Part shown: one piece after another, positions 1 to 6,417 of the stretch
Layout: every line of letters starts with the position of its first letter
Position numbering within the stretch: position 1 is the first letter of the stretch
Assembly (NCBI GenBank): GCA_002433805.1
Contig: DJIW01000047.1
Location: 8,584 to 20,151 of the forward strand
Length of the DNA: 11,568 nt
Origin: Competibacteraceae bacterium UBA6584
GTDB taxonomy: Bacteria > Pseudomonadota > Gammaproteobacteria > Competibacterales > Competibacteraceae
Reading direction: 5' to 3'
Notes under the pieces: model-generated
Told to the model about the DNA's origin: nothing
The model's database searches: none
What the model saw: the letters and a program-made list of their open reading frames with translations, nothing else
Translations under genes and position numbers: made by a program

Positions 1-274
1 CGCCCCCGCCGTTGCGGCCGGTATCTTGCGCGATTTCCAGCCGAGCGCCGGAGGAAGTGACGGCGCTCCAGCCGCTGAGATCCTTGAAGTCATCCAGCAA
101 AATAGTTTTGCGGGGGTCGAAATCGGTTACCGGGGATTCGGAGGTCGCGGCTGAAATCGTGAAAGGCAGCATGAACGAGAGCACCGTAAAGGTGAGGAGG
201 AGCAGCGCCCGACAAGGCGGCATGAGGGATGACATGCGCGAGCGGCTGGGTCGGGGATCGCTGAATGTTGGCAT
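1..274 (-). CDS. Secreted protein, 5' end only (possible carbohydrate-binding-like N-terminal module)
   Basis: Reading leftward from an ATG at 274, an open frame of 91 codons continues off the left edge, so only the N-terminus is present. An in-frame TAA lies a few codons upstream of the ATG, which fixes the start to this ATG or to one just inside the gene. The N-terminus has Arg residues at 8, 11 and 13, then a hydrophobic segment at about residues 24-41 (ALLLLTFTVLSFMLPF) ending near TISAAT. This is a Sec signal peptide with a long n-region. The mature part begins with a Thr/Pro-containing linker and then LLDDFKDLSGWSAV, SSGARLEIAQD. From memory this resembles the opening beta-strands of discoidin or galactose-binding-like modules in secreted carbohydrate-related proteins, but that is inference from about 30 residues. 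No clear Shine-Dalgarno is visible. It is divergent from the next gene. Confidence 0.6.
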   Translation of the reverse strand, partial: MPTFSDPRPSRSRMSSLMPPCRALLLLTFTVLSFMLPFTISAATSESPVTDFDPRKTILLDDFKDLSGWSAVTSSGARLEIAQDTGRNGGG

Positions 275-475
275 TTTCGTCAGTCTTTAGAGGTTGCCAT
301 GGGTCGCACGCGCCTTGGTAGGGGCTGGTAATGGCTCGATCTTCCAAGAACGGTCGCGGTTCGCTGGCGGGTCCGCCCGGTTATGCTCCCGTCCGTTCGG
401 GTCCGGCGGTCCCATTCAAACTTAATAGTAGCGTGTGGATCGGGCATGGTGCGATAGAATTGAAAATGCGTTGCT

Positions 476-481
476 AAGGAG
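476..481 (+). promoter_or_regulatory. Shine-Dalgarno AAGGAG deciding the start at 489
   Basis: AAGGAG lies 7 bases before the ATG at 489. It is the best ribosome-binding site near this gene and the reason for rejecting the longer GTG-initiated frame beginning at 435. Confidence 0.7.
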
Positions 482-488
482 TGAGTCC

Positions 489-1076
489 ATGCCAGGATCG
501 ATGCCAAGCGTTGCCGGCGTCCGCGCGGATGCTGGAAACGGAGCCGCTAAAAAGATGCGGCTACAATTCGACCCCGCCCCGTGCCGTCGGGCGTCGGGCG
601 TCCGGCGGTCGCCGATGCTTTGCATGATCGTGCTGTTGGCGTTGGGCGGATCGGTTCAGGCGCAAGTCTATAAATGGACCGACGCCGAGGGCCGCGTTCA
701 CTACGGCAGCCAAGCGCCGCCCGCCTTGCCGTCGGCGCAAACGCTCGATATCCCATCGAAACCCGCGCCGCCTGGAGCCGTCGATAACGTCGGGGACTTC
801 AAGCGCGCCACCCGCGAATTGCGCGAATTGCGCGCGGTCAACCGCGGCGTCCCCGTCGGCGAACTCGACCGGCCCGCGAGCGGCCGAAAGCGCGGCAAGA
901 CGGAGGAGCCGCCTTATATCGGTTACGAGGACCGCGTCAAAATCGACAATCTCAACAGCGATCTGCGCCGCTTGTCTTCATCAACGTTCGGAACCCCCGG
1001 CGGCCGCGCCCGCGAAATCCGAGCGATCAAGGATGAACTGCGGCAGATTTATCGCAAGTACGGCATCAAATATTGA
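489..1076 (+). CDS. Secreted DUF4124 domain-containing protein
   Basis: This is a 195-residue protein. A signal peptide is evident: RR at 39-40, a hydrophobic core at about 43-55 (MLCMIVLLALGG) and a likely cleavage after SVQA at 58. The mature protein opens with QVYKWTDAEGRVHYGSQAPP, the diagnostic DUF4124 motif (a Y-W-D-G-x-hydrophobic-Y-S-P pattern), at about residues 59-78. A Pro-rich linker follows, then a basic helical region (RATRELRELRAVNR) and a C-terminal charged helix ending KYGIKY. DUF4124 proteins are small periplasmic or envelope proteins of Proteobacteria with no settled function. The start at 489 has a strong AAGGAG site. An ATG at 555 would give a more ordinary signal peptide with a shorter n-region and remains possible. 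The gene stands alone, divergent from the gene at 1-274, with a 171-base gap before the receptor. Confidence 0.85.
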   Translation: MPGSMPSVAGVRADAGNGAAKKMRLQFDPAPCRRASGVRRSPMLCMIVLLALGGSVQAQVYKWTDAEGRVHYGSQAPPALPSAQTLDIPSKPAPPGAVDNVGDFKRATRELRELRAVNRGVPVGELDRPASGRKRGKTEEPPYIGYEDRVKIDNLNSDLRRLSSSTFGTPGGRAREIRAIKDELRQIYRKYGIKY

Positions 1077-1132
1077 TGAGCGGGTTCGCAATCATGGAGA
1101 AACATTCGGCTCATTTTTAGAGCAATAATGCT

Positions 1133-1160
1133 TTGACGGCGTTATTTTATTGGCTATTTA
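1133..1160 (+). promoter_or_regulatory. Candidate sigma-70 promoter for the TonB-dependent receptor
   Basis: TTGACG at 1133-1138 and TATTTA at 1155-1160 are separated by 16 bases. They lie in the most AT-rich part of the gap upstream of the receptor gene, about 85 bases before its start. The -35 is one mismatch from consensus and the -10 is two. No convincing Fur operator overlaps it. Predicted from sequence only. Confidence 0.45.
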
Positions 1161-1247
1161 AGATAACGTTGGCGTATTATTTCGGCGTATTCTGCGACTT
1201 TGATCAAACATCTTCTCGGGCCAACAGGCTGCATACTTTAAGAAGGC

Positions 1248-3275
1248 TTGCGGGCAATAACGGACGATTTCACTTTGCGGCCCTTTTCTCTCCCGAAAGC
1301 GCGATGTTCGAGCCATGGGTTAATCGGCGCGCTGGCGCTGATCGCGGTGGCGGGCGTCGCCGGCCAGCCGGCCAGCGCCGCGCGCGCCACGGTGGACTTA
1401 ACGGCTTTCAGTCTTGAGGAACTGATGCAAATGGAGGTGTATTCCGCCTCCAAGTTCGGTCAAAAAGCCAGCGAAGCACCCTCGGCGGTGACGGTGATCA
1501 CGGCCGATGACATCAAGACCCGAGGCTATCGAACCCTGGCCGATGTGTTGCGCGGCCTGCCCGGCGTTTACGTGAACTACGACCGCAACTACAGCTATGT
1601 CGGCGTGCGCGGTTTCGGCCGCTCGGGAGATTACAACGACCGCTTGCTGTTTTTGGTCGATGGCTACCGGATCAACGAAAACGTCTTCGATCAGGCTCTG
1701 GTGGGCACCGATTTTGTTCTGGATGTAGACCTGATCGACCGAGTCGAATTTTTGCCAGCCGGTCCGGCCACCGCGCTTTATGGCAACAACGCCTTTTTCG
1801 GCGTGATCAGCATCGCCACCAAGCCGGGAAAAAAATGGCAAGGTCCAGAACTATCGGGCGCGGCCGCTAGCGCCAAGACTGGCCAAGCCCGGGCGACCTA
1901 CGGCCGCCAACTGAACAACGGCATGGATGTTCTCGTGTCGGCGAGCGGCTACGACAGTCAAGGCGCGGATCTGTACTTTGCCGAATTCGACCAGCCGCCG
2001 CTGCGAGATGGTCGGGCGGTCGGACTCGATCACGACAGCTTTCGACAGGTGTTCGGCAAGCTGTCATTTGAAGGCTGGCGCATAGAGGCAGCCCACGCCG
2101 ACCGCGTGAAGGGTACGCCGACCGCGTCGTTCAATCAGGATTTTAACGATCCTCGCAGCGAGTTCCGCGACCGACAAACCTTCGTCGATCTTAGTTATCG
2201 AAAGGCTTGGACGCCCCATCTGAACGCGCAAGGACGTTTGTTCCACGGCGCTTACGATTTCCTCGGACGCTTTATCAGCGGGGGCGGAGAGTTCCCGCTC
2301 GAAGCAACCGGCCAGTGGTGGGGCGGCGAGTTTCAGTTGGTCGATACCGCATTCGACCGGCACAAGCTGGCGTTCGGAGGTGAGTATCAGCGCGATTTAC
2401 GCCGCGATCAGGTGATGTACGATCCCACGGGCGCGGCCTTTTTTAGCAGCCGCGCCCGTGGCGACCGCTGGGGTTTTTACGCTCTGGATGAAGTGGCATT
2501 GACCGATCGTACCGCTTTCGGTTTCGGAATCCGCTACGACCGCGCCACCAACGGCGAAGGCAACCTCAACCCCCGGCTCAGCCTCGTCCATCAATGGGAC
2601 GCGCGGACCACCTTCAAGCTGCTGTACAGCACCGCTTTTCGCGCCCCTAACGCCTTCGAGCTGCATTCGTACCTCGCTGATCCAAACGCTGATCTGAAAT
2701 CCGAGACCATCAGGACCTATGAATTCATTTTTGAAAAGAATCTAGACTCGAAAACTCGTTTCGACGCTTCGCTCTACCACTATGTCATCACCGATTTGAT
2801 CGACCAAAGCATCAATCCGGACACGGGGTTCCCAACCTTTGGCAATTTGAGCCGCGTTCGAGCGGACGGCTTCAATCTGAACATCTCCCGTCGCTGGAGC
2901 GACGGCCGTCGGCTTCAGGCCAGTTATAGCGGGCAACTGGCCGAAGATGACGCGGGGCGGTGGCTCGATAATTCGCCCCGCCATCTCGCCAAGCTCAATT
3001 GGACCCAACCGCTTTGGGGAGAGAGTTGGCGCGCCAACGTGGAAGTGCACTACATCGGCCAGCGTCGCTCGACTCAGGGCAATACGGTGGACGGCGTCTT
3101 ACTGACCCACCTCAATCTGCTCGGCCAGCCGCTCGGCAAAAATCTGGATGTGGCCTTGGGCGTTTACAATCTGTTCGATCAGGAGTATGCCGACCCCGCC
3201 GGGGACGAGCACCTGCAAGCGCAAATCCCGCAAGATGGTCGGACTTGGCGTTTGAAGCTCGATTATCGGTTTTGA
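1248..3275 (+). CDS. TonB-dependent outer-membrane receptor
   Basis: This 675-residue protein fits a TonB-dependent receptor that imports a scarce ligand (siderophore, vitamin or similar) across the outer membrane with energy from TonB-ExbBD. The signal peptide spans about residues 17-44, with hydrophobic core LIGALALIAVAGVAG and cleavage near PASA. SLEELMQMEVYSASKF at 55-70 precedes the plug domain at about 72-192, which shows APSAVTVITADDI, TLADVLRGLPGVYV, VGVRGFG, LVDGYRIN, IDRVEFLPAGPATALYGNNAFFGVI. The rest is a beta-barrel with alternating aromatic strands, NLNPRLSLVHQWDARTTFKLLYSTAFRAPNAFE, and a terminal strand ending LKLDYRF with the C-terminal Phe expected for BAM recognition. The frame has no usable ATG: an in-frame TAA at 1239 limits the start to TTG at 1248 or TTG at 1275. 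No ligand-specific neighbour is present, so the substrate is unknown. Confidence 0.92.
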   Translation: MRAITDDFTLRPFSLPKARCSSHGLIGALALIAVAGVAGQPASAARATVDLTAFSLEELMQMEVYSASKFGQKASEAPSAVTVITADDIKTRGYRTLADVLRGLPGVYVNYDRNYSYVGVRGFGRSGDYNDRLLFLVDGYRINENVFDQALVGTDFVLDVDLIDRVEFLPAGPATALYGNNAFFGVISIATKPGKKWQGPELSGAAASAKTGQARATYGRQLNNGMDVLVSASGYDSQGADLYFAEFDQPPLRDGRAVGLDHDSFRQVFGKLSFEGWRIEAAHADRVKGTPTASFNQDFNDPRSEFRDRQTFVDLSYRKAWTPHLNAQGRLFHGAYDFLGRFISGGGEFPLEATGQWWGGEFQLVDTAFDRHKLAFGGEYQRDLRRDQVMYDPTGAAFFSSRARGDRWGFYALDEVALTDRTAFGFGIRYDRATNGEGNLNPRLSLVHQWDARTTFKLLYSTAFRAPNAFELHSYLADPNADLKSETIRTYEFIFEKNLDSKTRFDASLYHYVITDLIDQSINPDTGFPTFGNLSRVRADGFNLNISRRWSDGRRLQASYSGQLAEDDAGRWLDNSPRHLAKLNWTQPLWGESWRANVEVHYIGQRRSTQGNTVDGVLLTHLNLLGQPLGKNLDVALGVYNLFDQEYADPAGDEHLQAQIPQDGRTWRLKLDYRF

Positions 3276-3279
3276 GGCG

Positions 3280-3314
3280 GCTGCGTCGAGCTGATTTTCA
3301 CGCAGTCGGTTTTG
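3280..3314 (+). terminator. Weak candidate terminator after the receptor gene
   Basis: Five bases past the receptor stop, CTGCGT (3281-3286) can pair with ACGCAG (3300-3305) around a 13-base loop, followed by TCGGTTTTG. The stem is short and the T-run is broken, so this is a weak call. Confidence 0.25.
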
Positions 3315-3437
3315 AGAGCCCCTCGCAGGCGTTCAACGGCTCGATTAGCGGCTGCGCGCATTTTACGGCGCGAGCCGGTCAAGCATGGTCTAATAAGGCT
3401 CATCAGAAAAATCAGCTTTGGACAGGGCCAGCATCCC

Positions 3438-4001
3438 ATGAATTTTTGCAGCCAATGCGGCGCTTCACTGACCGTGCGGGTTCCGCCGGGCGACAATCTG
3501 CCCCGGCACGTCTGCGATAGTTGCAATACCGTTCATTATCTCAATCCCAAAGTCGTGGCGGGCTGCATTCTCGAATGGCAGGATCGAGTGCTGTTGTGCC
3601 GGCGGGCCATCGAACCGCGTTACGGGTTGTGGACGTTGCCGGCGGGATTCATGGAAAACGGCGAATCGGCCGTCGCGGGCGCGGCGCGCGAGGCCCTTGA
3701 GGAAGCCTGCGCCGTGGGTGATGATCTGAGTTTATACGGTGTTTACTCGCTGATTCATGTCAGTCAGGTCTATTTGATGTTTCGAGGCCGGCTTAAGGAC
3801 GGCTACGCCCGTCCGGGCGAGGAAAGTCTGGAGGTGCGGCTTTATGCCGAGGATGAGATTCCTTGGGATCAACTCGCCTTCACCGTGGTTCACGAAACGC
3901 TGCGCCAATATTTTGCCGAGCGCCGGACCGGCCAGTTTCATCACCATCTCGGCGACATTATCCGCGAGGGCCAGCAGTTTCGAATCCACCGTTACTACTG
4001 A
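3438..4001 (+). CDS. NUDIX hydrolase with N-terminal zinc ribbon
   Basis: This is a 187-residue protein. The first 30 residues form a zinc ribbon with two Cys pairs (C4/C7 in FCSQC and C26/C29 in VCDSC), followed by YLNPKVVAGCI, the typical lead-in to the NUDIX fold. The NUDIX box lies at about residues 70-92: G70, E76, R84-E85, E88-E89, giving REALEEAC. The Gly that usually ends the box is replaced, as is common in zinc-ribbon NUDIX proteins of this type. Such enzymes cleave nucleoside-diphosphate-linked substrates (NADH, ADP-ribose, FAD, CoA-like) using Mg2+; the exact substrate cannot be told. The ATG at 3438 is chosen because the zinc ribbon begins immediately after it. An upstream in-frame extension to 3312 is Arg-rich and non-homologous. 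The Shine-Dalgarno is poor. The gene is 162 bases from the receptor and probably independent of it. Confidence 0.9.
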   Translation: MNFCSQCGASLTVRVPPGDNLPRHVCDSCNTVHYLNPKVVAGCILEWQDRVLLCRRAIEPRYGLWTLPAGFMENGESAVAGAAREALEEACAVGDDLSLYGVYSLIHVSQVYLMFRGRLKDGYARPGEESLEVRLYAEDEIPWDQLAFTVVHETLRQYFAERRTGQFHHHLGDIIREGQQFRIHRYY

Positions 4002-4105
4002 GGAAAATCGAGTTGAGGCCGGTCTGCGGCAATGGACCAGACAAGCCGTGAGGCAATAAACTGTGATGGCTCATCGCCTGAGACCGTTGAACGAGAAACC
4101 GATGA

Positions 4106-4303
4106 AACCCTATCGTGGTTATCGTGCAAGACCTTGGGCCCGACAAGGTGTTCAATGGTGCTTTCATCCGCGCCGAGCGCGAACAGCAAGCCGATGTGAA
4201 GGCTAGGGAGATGTTTCCGAATTTTCCCGACCAGGATTGATGTGGGCACGCTATACACGAGTTGAACCGCGACTATCCTGACGGTTGGATTTATTTAGAC
4301 TGA
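4106..4303 (+). pseudogene. Possible remnant of an unrecognised gene
   Basis: One frame reads NPIVVIVQDLGPDK, VFNGAFIRAEREQQADVK, AREMFPNFPDQD, stops at TGA (4238-4240), and resumes in the same frame as HAIHELNRDYPDGWIYLD before another TGA (4301-4303). The composition looks protein-like, with mostly purine first codon positions, acidic/basic helices and a WIYLD end. The piece lacks a start with a ribosome-binding site, because the codon before the first one shown is TGA. The simplest reading is the 3' part of a gene that lost its 5' end and picked up a stop. I do not recognise the family. Alternatively, 4115-4240 could be a 41-codon GTG-initiated gene, or the pattern could be chance. Confidence 0.25.
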
Positions 4304-4307
4304 TTGC

Positions 4308-4337
4308 GCCGCAACCTTGCAACAGCGGCTTTGGTTT
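4308..4337 (+). terminator. Weak candidate terminator after the gene remnant
   Basis: GCCGC (4308-4312) pairs with GCGGC (4325-4329) around a 12-base loop and is followed by TTTGGTTT. It starts 4 bases past the end of the remnant frame, where a terminator for that lost gene would sit. The stem is short and the T-run is interrupted. Confidence 0.25.
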
Positions 4338-4369
4338 AACCTTTTGATGTCGATTTGGAGACCCGCCGC

Positions 4370-5137
4370 ATGGAGGAACCTGTCATTTCGGAAGCCGACG
4401 AGGCCGCCGCCGGTAATATTTCGTATGTGCTGAGGGAAGAAGAACAACTAGCCCAGGTTTGGAGCGACGATGATCGCGTCGAGCACGAACGCAGCGTGCG
4501 AGAGGGCATCGAGCGGATCGGCGGACTCCGCCAGCTGGTCGAAGGGTTGCGAGCCGGGGTGGATGCGGTTTGGGAGCGCTTCGTCACCTTAACCCTGGAG
4601 CGACTGCTTTCCGAGAGATTGCGCGAGTTTCTCGATGAGACCGATGCGGAAATTCTCACGTTGAGCCAGCGGATGGTGGAAGCGGATTGCGAAATCGACC
4701 GATTGCGCTCGCGCGTGCAAGTATGGCAGCGCAGGTTGGAGGACAAGATCGCGCTGCTCGAACCAATGGCGCATCGCACCTCCACGCAAACCCATCTCAA
4801 TATGATGCTGGCGCGGGTGGAGGGGCTAGAAGCTTATTTGCTCGGTAAGAAAGATGTCGCGCCGGAAGCTTACGATCTGCATTACAAGCGACACACCACG
4901 CTGCCCGGCGATCTCCTGTATATCCGGGTTCGTTTGTCGACCACGCAAGTGGCCATTGCGGCGTCCAACCGCAGCAAGCAGCTGAGCGAGTTGGTCGCTG
5001 AGTGGACCAGTTTGCTGCTGGAACTCGACCGCGCCAAGGCCGAACTGGCGGTGCTGATGAATCGAGTGGAGTGCATGAGCGATTTGTCACGTTACTGGAT
5101 CGCCTATCTCGACGTCGCCCGCGACAAGTCGGTTTGA
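4370..5137 (+). CDS. Orphan cytoplasmic helical (coiled-coil) protein
   Basis: This is a 255-residue protein with no signal peptide, no membrane segment and no catalytic motif that I recognise. It is almost entirely predicted helix, rich in Glu, Arg, Leu and Ala with heptad-like spacing: about residues 20-62 (REEEQLAQVW...GIERIGGLRQLVEGLR), 70-134 (RFVTLTLERLLSERLREF; DAEILTLSQRMVEADCEI; DRLRSRVQVWQRRLEDKI) and 205-240 (KQLSELVAEWTSLLLELDRA). A short non-helical part around PGDLLYIRVRLS separates the last two. This suggests a structural, scaffold or partner-binding role, but no function can be assigned. The ATG at 4370 is preceded by GGAG at 4357-4360 with a 9-base spacer. The same GGAG overlaps a TTG at 4355 that would add only five residues. 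It ends 45 bases before the converging serA. Confidence 0.8.
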   Translation: MEEPVISEADEAAAGNISYVLREEEQLAQVWSDDDRVEHERSVREGIERIGGLRQLVEGLRAGVDAVWERFVTLTLERLLSERLREFLDETDAEILTLSQRMVEADCEIDRLRSRVQVWQRRLEDKIALLEPMAHRTSTQTHLNMMLARVEGLEAYLLGKKDVAPEAYDLHYKRHTTLPGDLLYIRVRLSTTQVAIAASNRSKQLSELVAEWTSLLLELDRAKAELAVLMNRVECMSDLSRYWIAYLDVARDKSV

Positions 5138-5139
5138 GG

Positions 5140-5159
5140 CCCCGGTCGTTTGGCCGGGG
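5140..5159. terminator. GC-rich hairpin between convergent genes
   Basis: CCCCGGTC (5140-5147) and GGCCGGGG (5152-5159) form an 8-bp stem (one G-T pair) with a GTTT loop, two bases past the stop of the coiled-coil gene and 23 bases from the end of serA. There is no T-run on either side, so any termination would be weak or would need other factors. It may instead protect 3' ends. Confidence 0.4.
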
Positions 5160-5182
5160 ACAGCCGACAAGCCGACAGCCGC

Positions 5183-6346
5183 TTACAGCGCCCGAACGTT
5201 CAACACCCCTTCGGTATCGGCGATTTGCGCCACCGCCGCTTCCGGCACGGCGGCGGCGGTGTCCACCAAGGTACACGCGATATCGCCGCGCGATTTGTTG
5301 AGCATGTCCAGGATGTTGACCCCGGCTCCGGAAATCGCCTTCGAAATCCGCTCGATCATGTGGGGGACGTTGGCGTTGACGATGGCCAGGCGCGGGCCGC
5401 CGTTGCGCGGCATGGTCATTTCGGGGAAGTTGACCGAGTTATGGACCGTGCCGTTTTCCAAGTAATCCCGGACCTGATCGGCGACCATGACGGCGCAATT
5501 GTCCTCGGCTTCCGCGGTGGATGCGCCCAGATGCGGCAGCATGATGACGCGCGGGTGATCTTTCAGCCGATTGGTCGGAAAGTCGCAAACGTAGGACTTC
5601 AACTTGCCCGCTTCCAGCGCCGCGAACAGCGCTTCCTCATCCACCACGCCCTCGCGCGAAAAATTCAGCAAGATCAAATGGGACTTGGCGTTTTTCAGCA
5701 ACGCCGCGTTGATCAACTGGCGGGTGGCGTCGTTTAGCGGCACGTGCAGGGTCATGAAATCCGCTTGCGCCGCCATTTCATTCACGCTGGACGCCTGTTC
5801 GACCTGCGAGGACAGTTGCCAGGCATTGCTGACGGTGATGTGCGGATCGTAGCCGATCACCCGCATCCCCAGCGCGCGGGCGGCGTTGGCGACCTTCACC
5901 CCGATGGCGCCCAAGCCGATCACGCCCAATGTCCGGTTGGGCAGCTCGATGCCGACGAAATTTTTCTTGCCCGCTTCGACCTGTTTGGACAGTTCGGCGT
6001 CGCTGCCTTGCAGCTTGCGGGTGTAATCCCAGGCGGTGCAGAGGTTGCGGGCCGCCAGCAACATGCCCGCCAGCACCAGTTCCTTGACCGCGTTGGCGTT
6101 GGCGCCGGGCGCGTTGAACACGCAAATGCCCTTCGCCGTCATTTGCGGCACCGGAATGTTGTTGACGCCCGCGCCGGCGCGGCCGATGGCTTTGAGCGAG
6201 GGGGGAACCGGCCAGTCGTGCATGGCGAACGAACGCAGCAGCACCGCGTCGGGATGCTGGATTTCGGAGGCGATCTCGTAGCGGTCGCGGGGGAGGCGTT
6301 CCAAGCCGGAAACGCTGATGCTGTTGAGGGTCAGAATCTTATACAT
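5183..6346 (-). CDS. serA: D-3-phosphoglycerate dehydrogenase, short ACT-domain type
   Basis: This 387-residue enzyme oxidises 3-phosphoglycerate to 3-phosphohydroxypyruvate with NAD+, the first step of serine synthesis. The N-terminal substrate domain shows RSFAMHD and RAGAGVNNIP. The Rossmann domain (about 90-285) has TLGVIGLGAIGVKVA with GxGxxG at 144-149 and the acidic YDP at 166-168. Catalytic Arg is R231 (NFSREGVVDE) and catalytic His is H272 (LPHLGAS). Where the usual Glu of the Asp/Glu-His relay is expected (FPTE in E. coli SerA), this protein has FPTN, with Asn at 259. A C-terminal ACT domain (about 319-387, starting RLAIVNANVPHMI) suggests control by serine or another amino acid. 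The start at 6346 gives the standard MYKILTLN opening. An in-frame extension to 6772 runs antiparallel-free into serC sequence and is not homologous. It lies 71 bases downstream of serC, separated by a hairpin. The Shine-Dalgarno is weak. Confidence 0.93.
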   Translation of the reverse strand: MYKILTLNSISVSGLERLPRDRYEIASEIQHPDAVLLRSFAMHDWPVPPSLKAIGRAGAGVNNIPVPQMTAKGICVFNAPGANANAVKELVLAGMLLAARNLCTAWDYTRKLQGSDAELSKQVEAGKKNFVGIELPNRTLGVIGLGAIGVKVANAARALGMRVIGYDPHITVSNAWQLSSQVEQASSVNEMAAQADFMTLHVPLNDATRQLINAALLKNAKSHLILLNFSREGVVDEEALFAALEAGKLKSYVCDFPTNRLKDHPRVIMLPHLGASTAEAEDNCAVMVADQVRDYLENGTVHNSVNFPEMTMPRNGGPRLAIVNANVPHMIERISKAISGAGVNILDMLNKSRGDIACTLVDTAAAVPEAAVAQIADTEGVLNVRAL

Positions 6347-6362
6347 AATCAACCATTCACTT

Positions 6363-6395
6363 GAAAAAGAATGCCCCGGACGCCAGGTCCGGGGC
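6363..6395 (-). terminator. Intrinsic terminator/attenuator between serC and serA
   Basis: Read on the minus strand, GCCCCGGAC (6395-6387) and GTCCGGGGC (6381-6373) form a perfect 9-bp GC-rich stem with a 5-base loop, followed by ATTCTTTTTC. This is a textbook rho-independent terminator placed 22 bases after the serC stop and 17 bases before the serA start codon. It lets serC end without serA. serA must then be expressed by read-through, unless an unseen promoter exists. Confidence 0.8.
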
Positions 6396-6417
6396 GGATG
6401 TGCTGAAGGCCGGTCGC

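Larger units (their letters stand above)
4002..4369. other. 368-base stretch without an intact recognised gene
   Basis: Between the NUDIX gene and the coiled-coil gene no intact frame resembles a known protein. The plus-strand frame from 4106 to 4303 looks like a decayed coding sequence (listed separately), and a short GC hairpin follows it. An 87-codon GTG-initiated frame on the opposite strand (3995-4258) covers the same bases but has no recognisable motifs. No tRNA-like cloverleaf, tandem repeats or inverted-repeat ends of a mobile element are visible. Confidence 0.5.

Noticed and set aside
455..460. TAGAAT as a -10 element for the DUF4124 gene.
   Set aside because: No acceptable -35 hexamer is found 16-18 bases upstream and there is no extended -10 TG, so a promoter call is not supported.
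816..845. Short tandem repetition GAATTGCGC in the DUF4124 gene.
   Set aside because: It encodes the duplicated RELREL of a helix, and two copies of 9 bases within a coding frame do not indicate a repeat element.
1077..1125. ATGAGC and GCTCAT with following T's after the DUF4124 gene as a terminator.
   Set aside because: The arms are about 30 bases apart with little inner pairing, so the stem would be unstable.
1161..1190. Possible Fur box (GATAAC ... TATTAT) between promoter and receptor.
   Set aside because: The two halves are only loosely palindromic and do not fit the 19-bp Fur consensus well enough to claim iron control.
1133..1417. A 94-codon frame upstream of and overlapping the receptor start, beginning with a hydrophobic stretch.
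   Set aside because: It starts at a TTG that coincides with a good -35 element, has no ribosome site, and overlaps the receptor signal-peptide codons. Its hydrophobicity comes from the AT-rich promoter region.
1398..1841. A 147-codon frame on the minus strand inside the receptor gene.
   Set aside because: It is antisense to the conserved plug domain, and its length is explained by high GC content and codon bias of the real gene.
3995..4258. An 87-codon minus-strand frame in the gap after the NUDIX gene.
   Set aside because: It starts at GTG without a ribosome site, has no recognisable motif, overlaps the NUDIX end and lies opposite a more protein-like plus-strand frame. It cannot be fully excluded.
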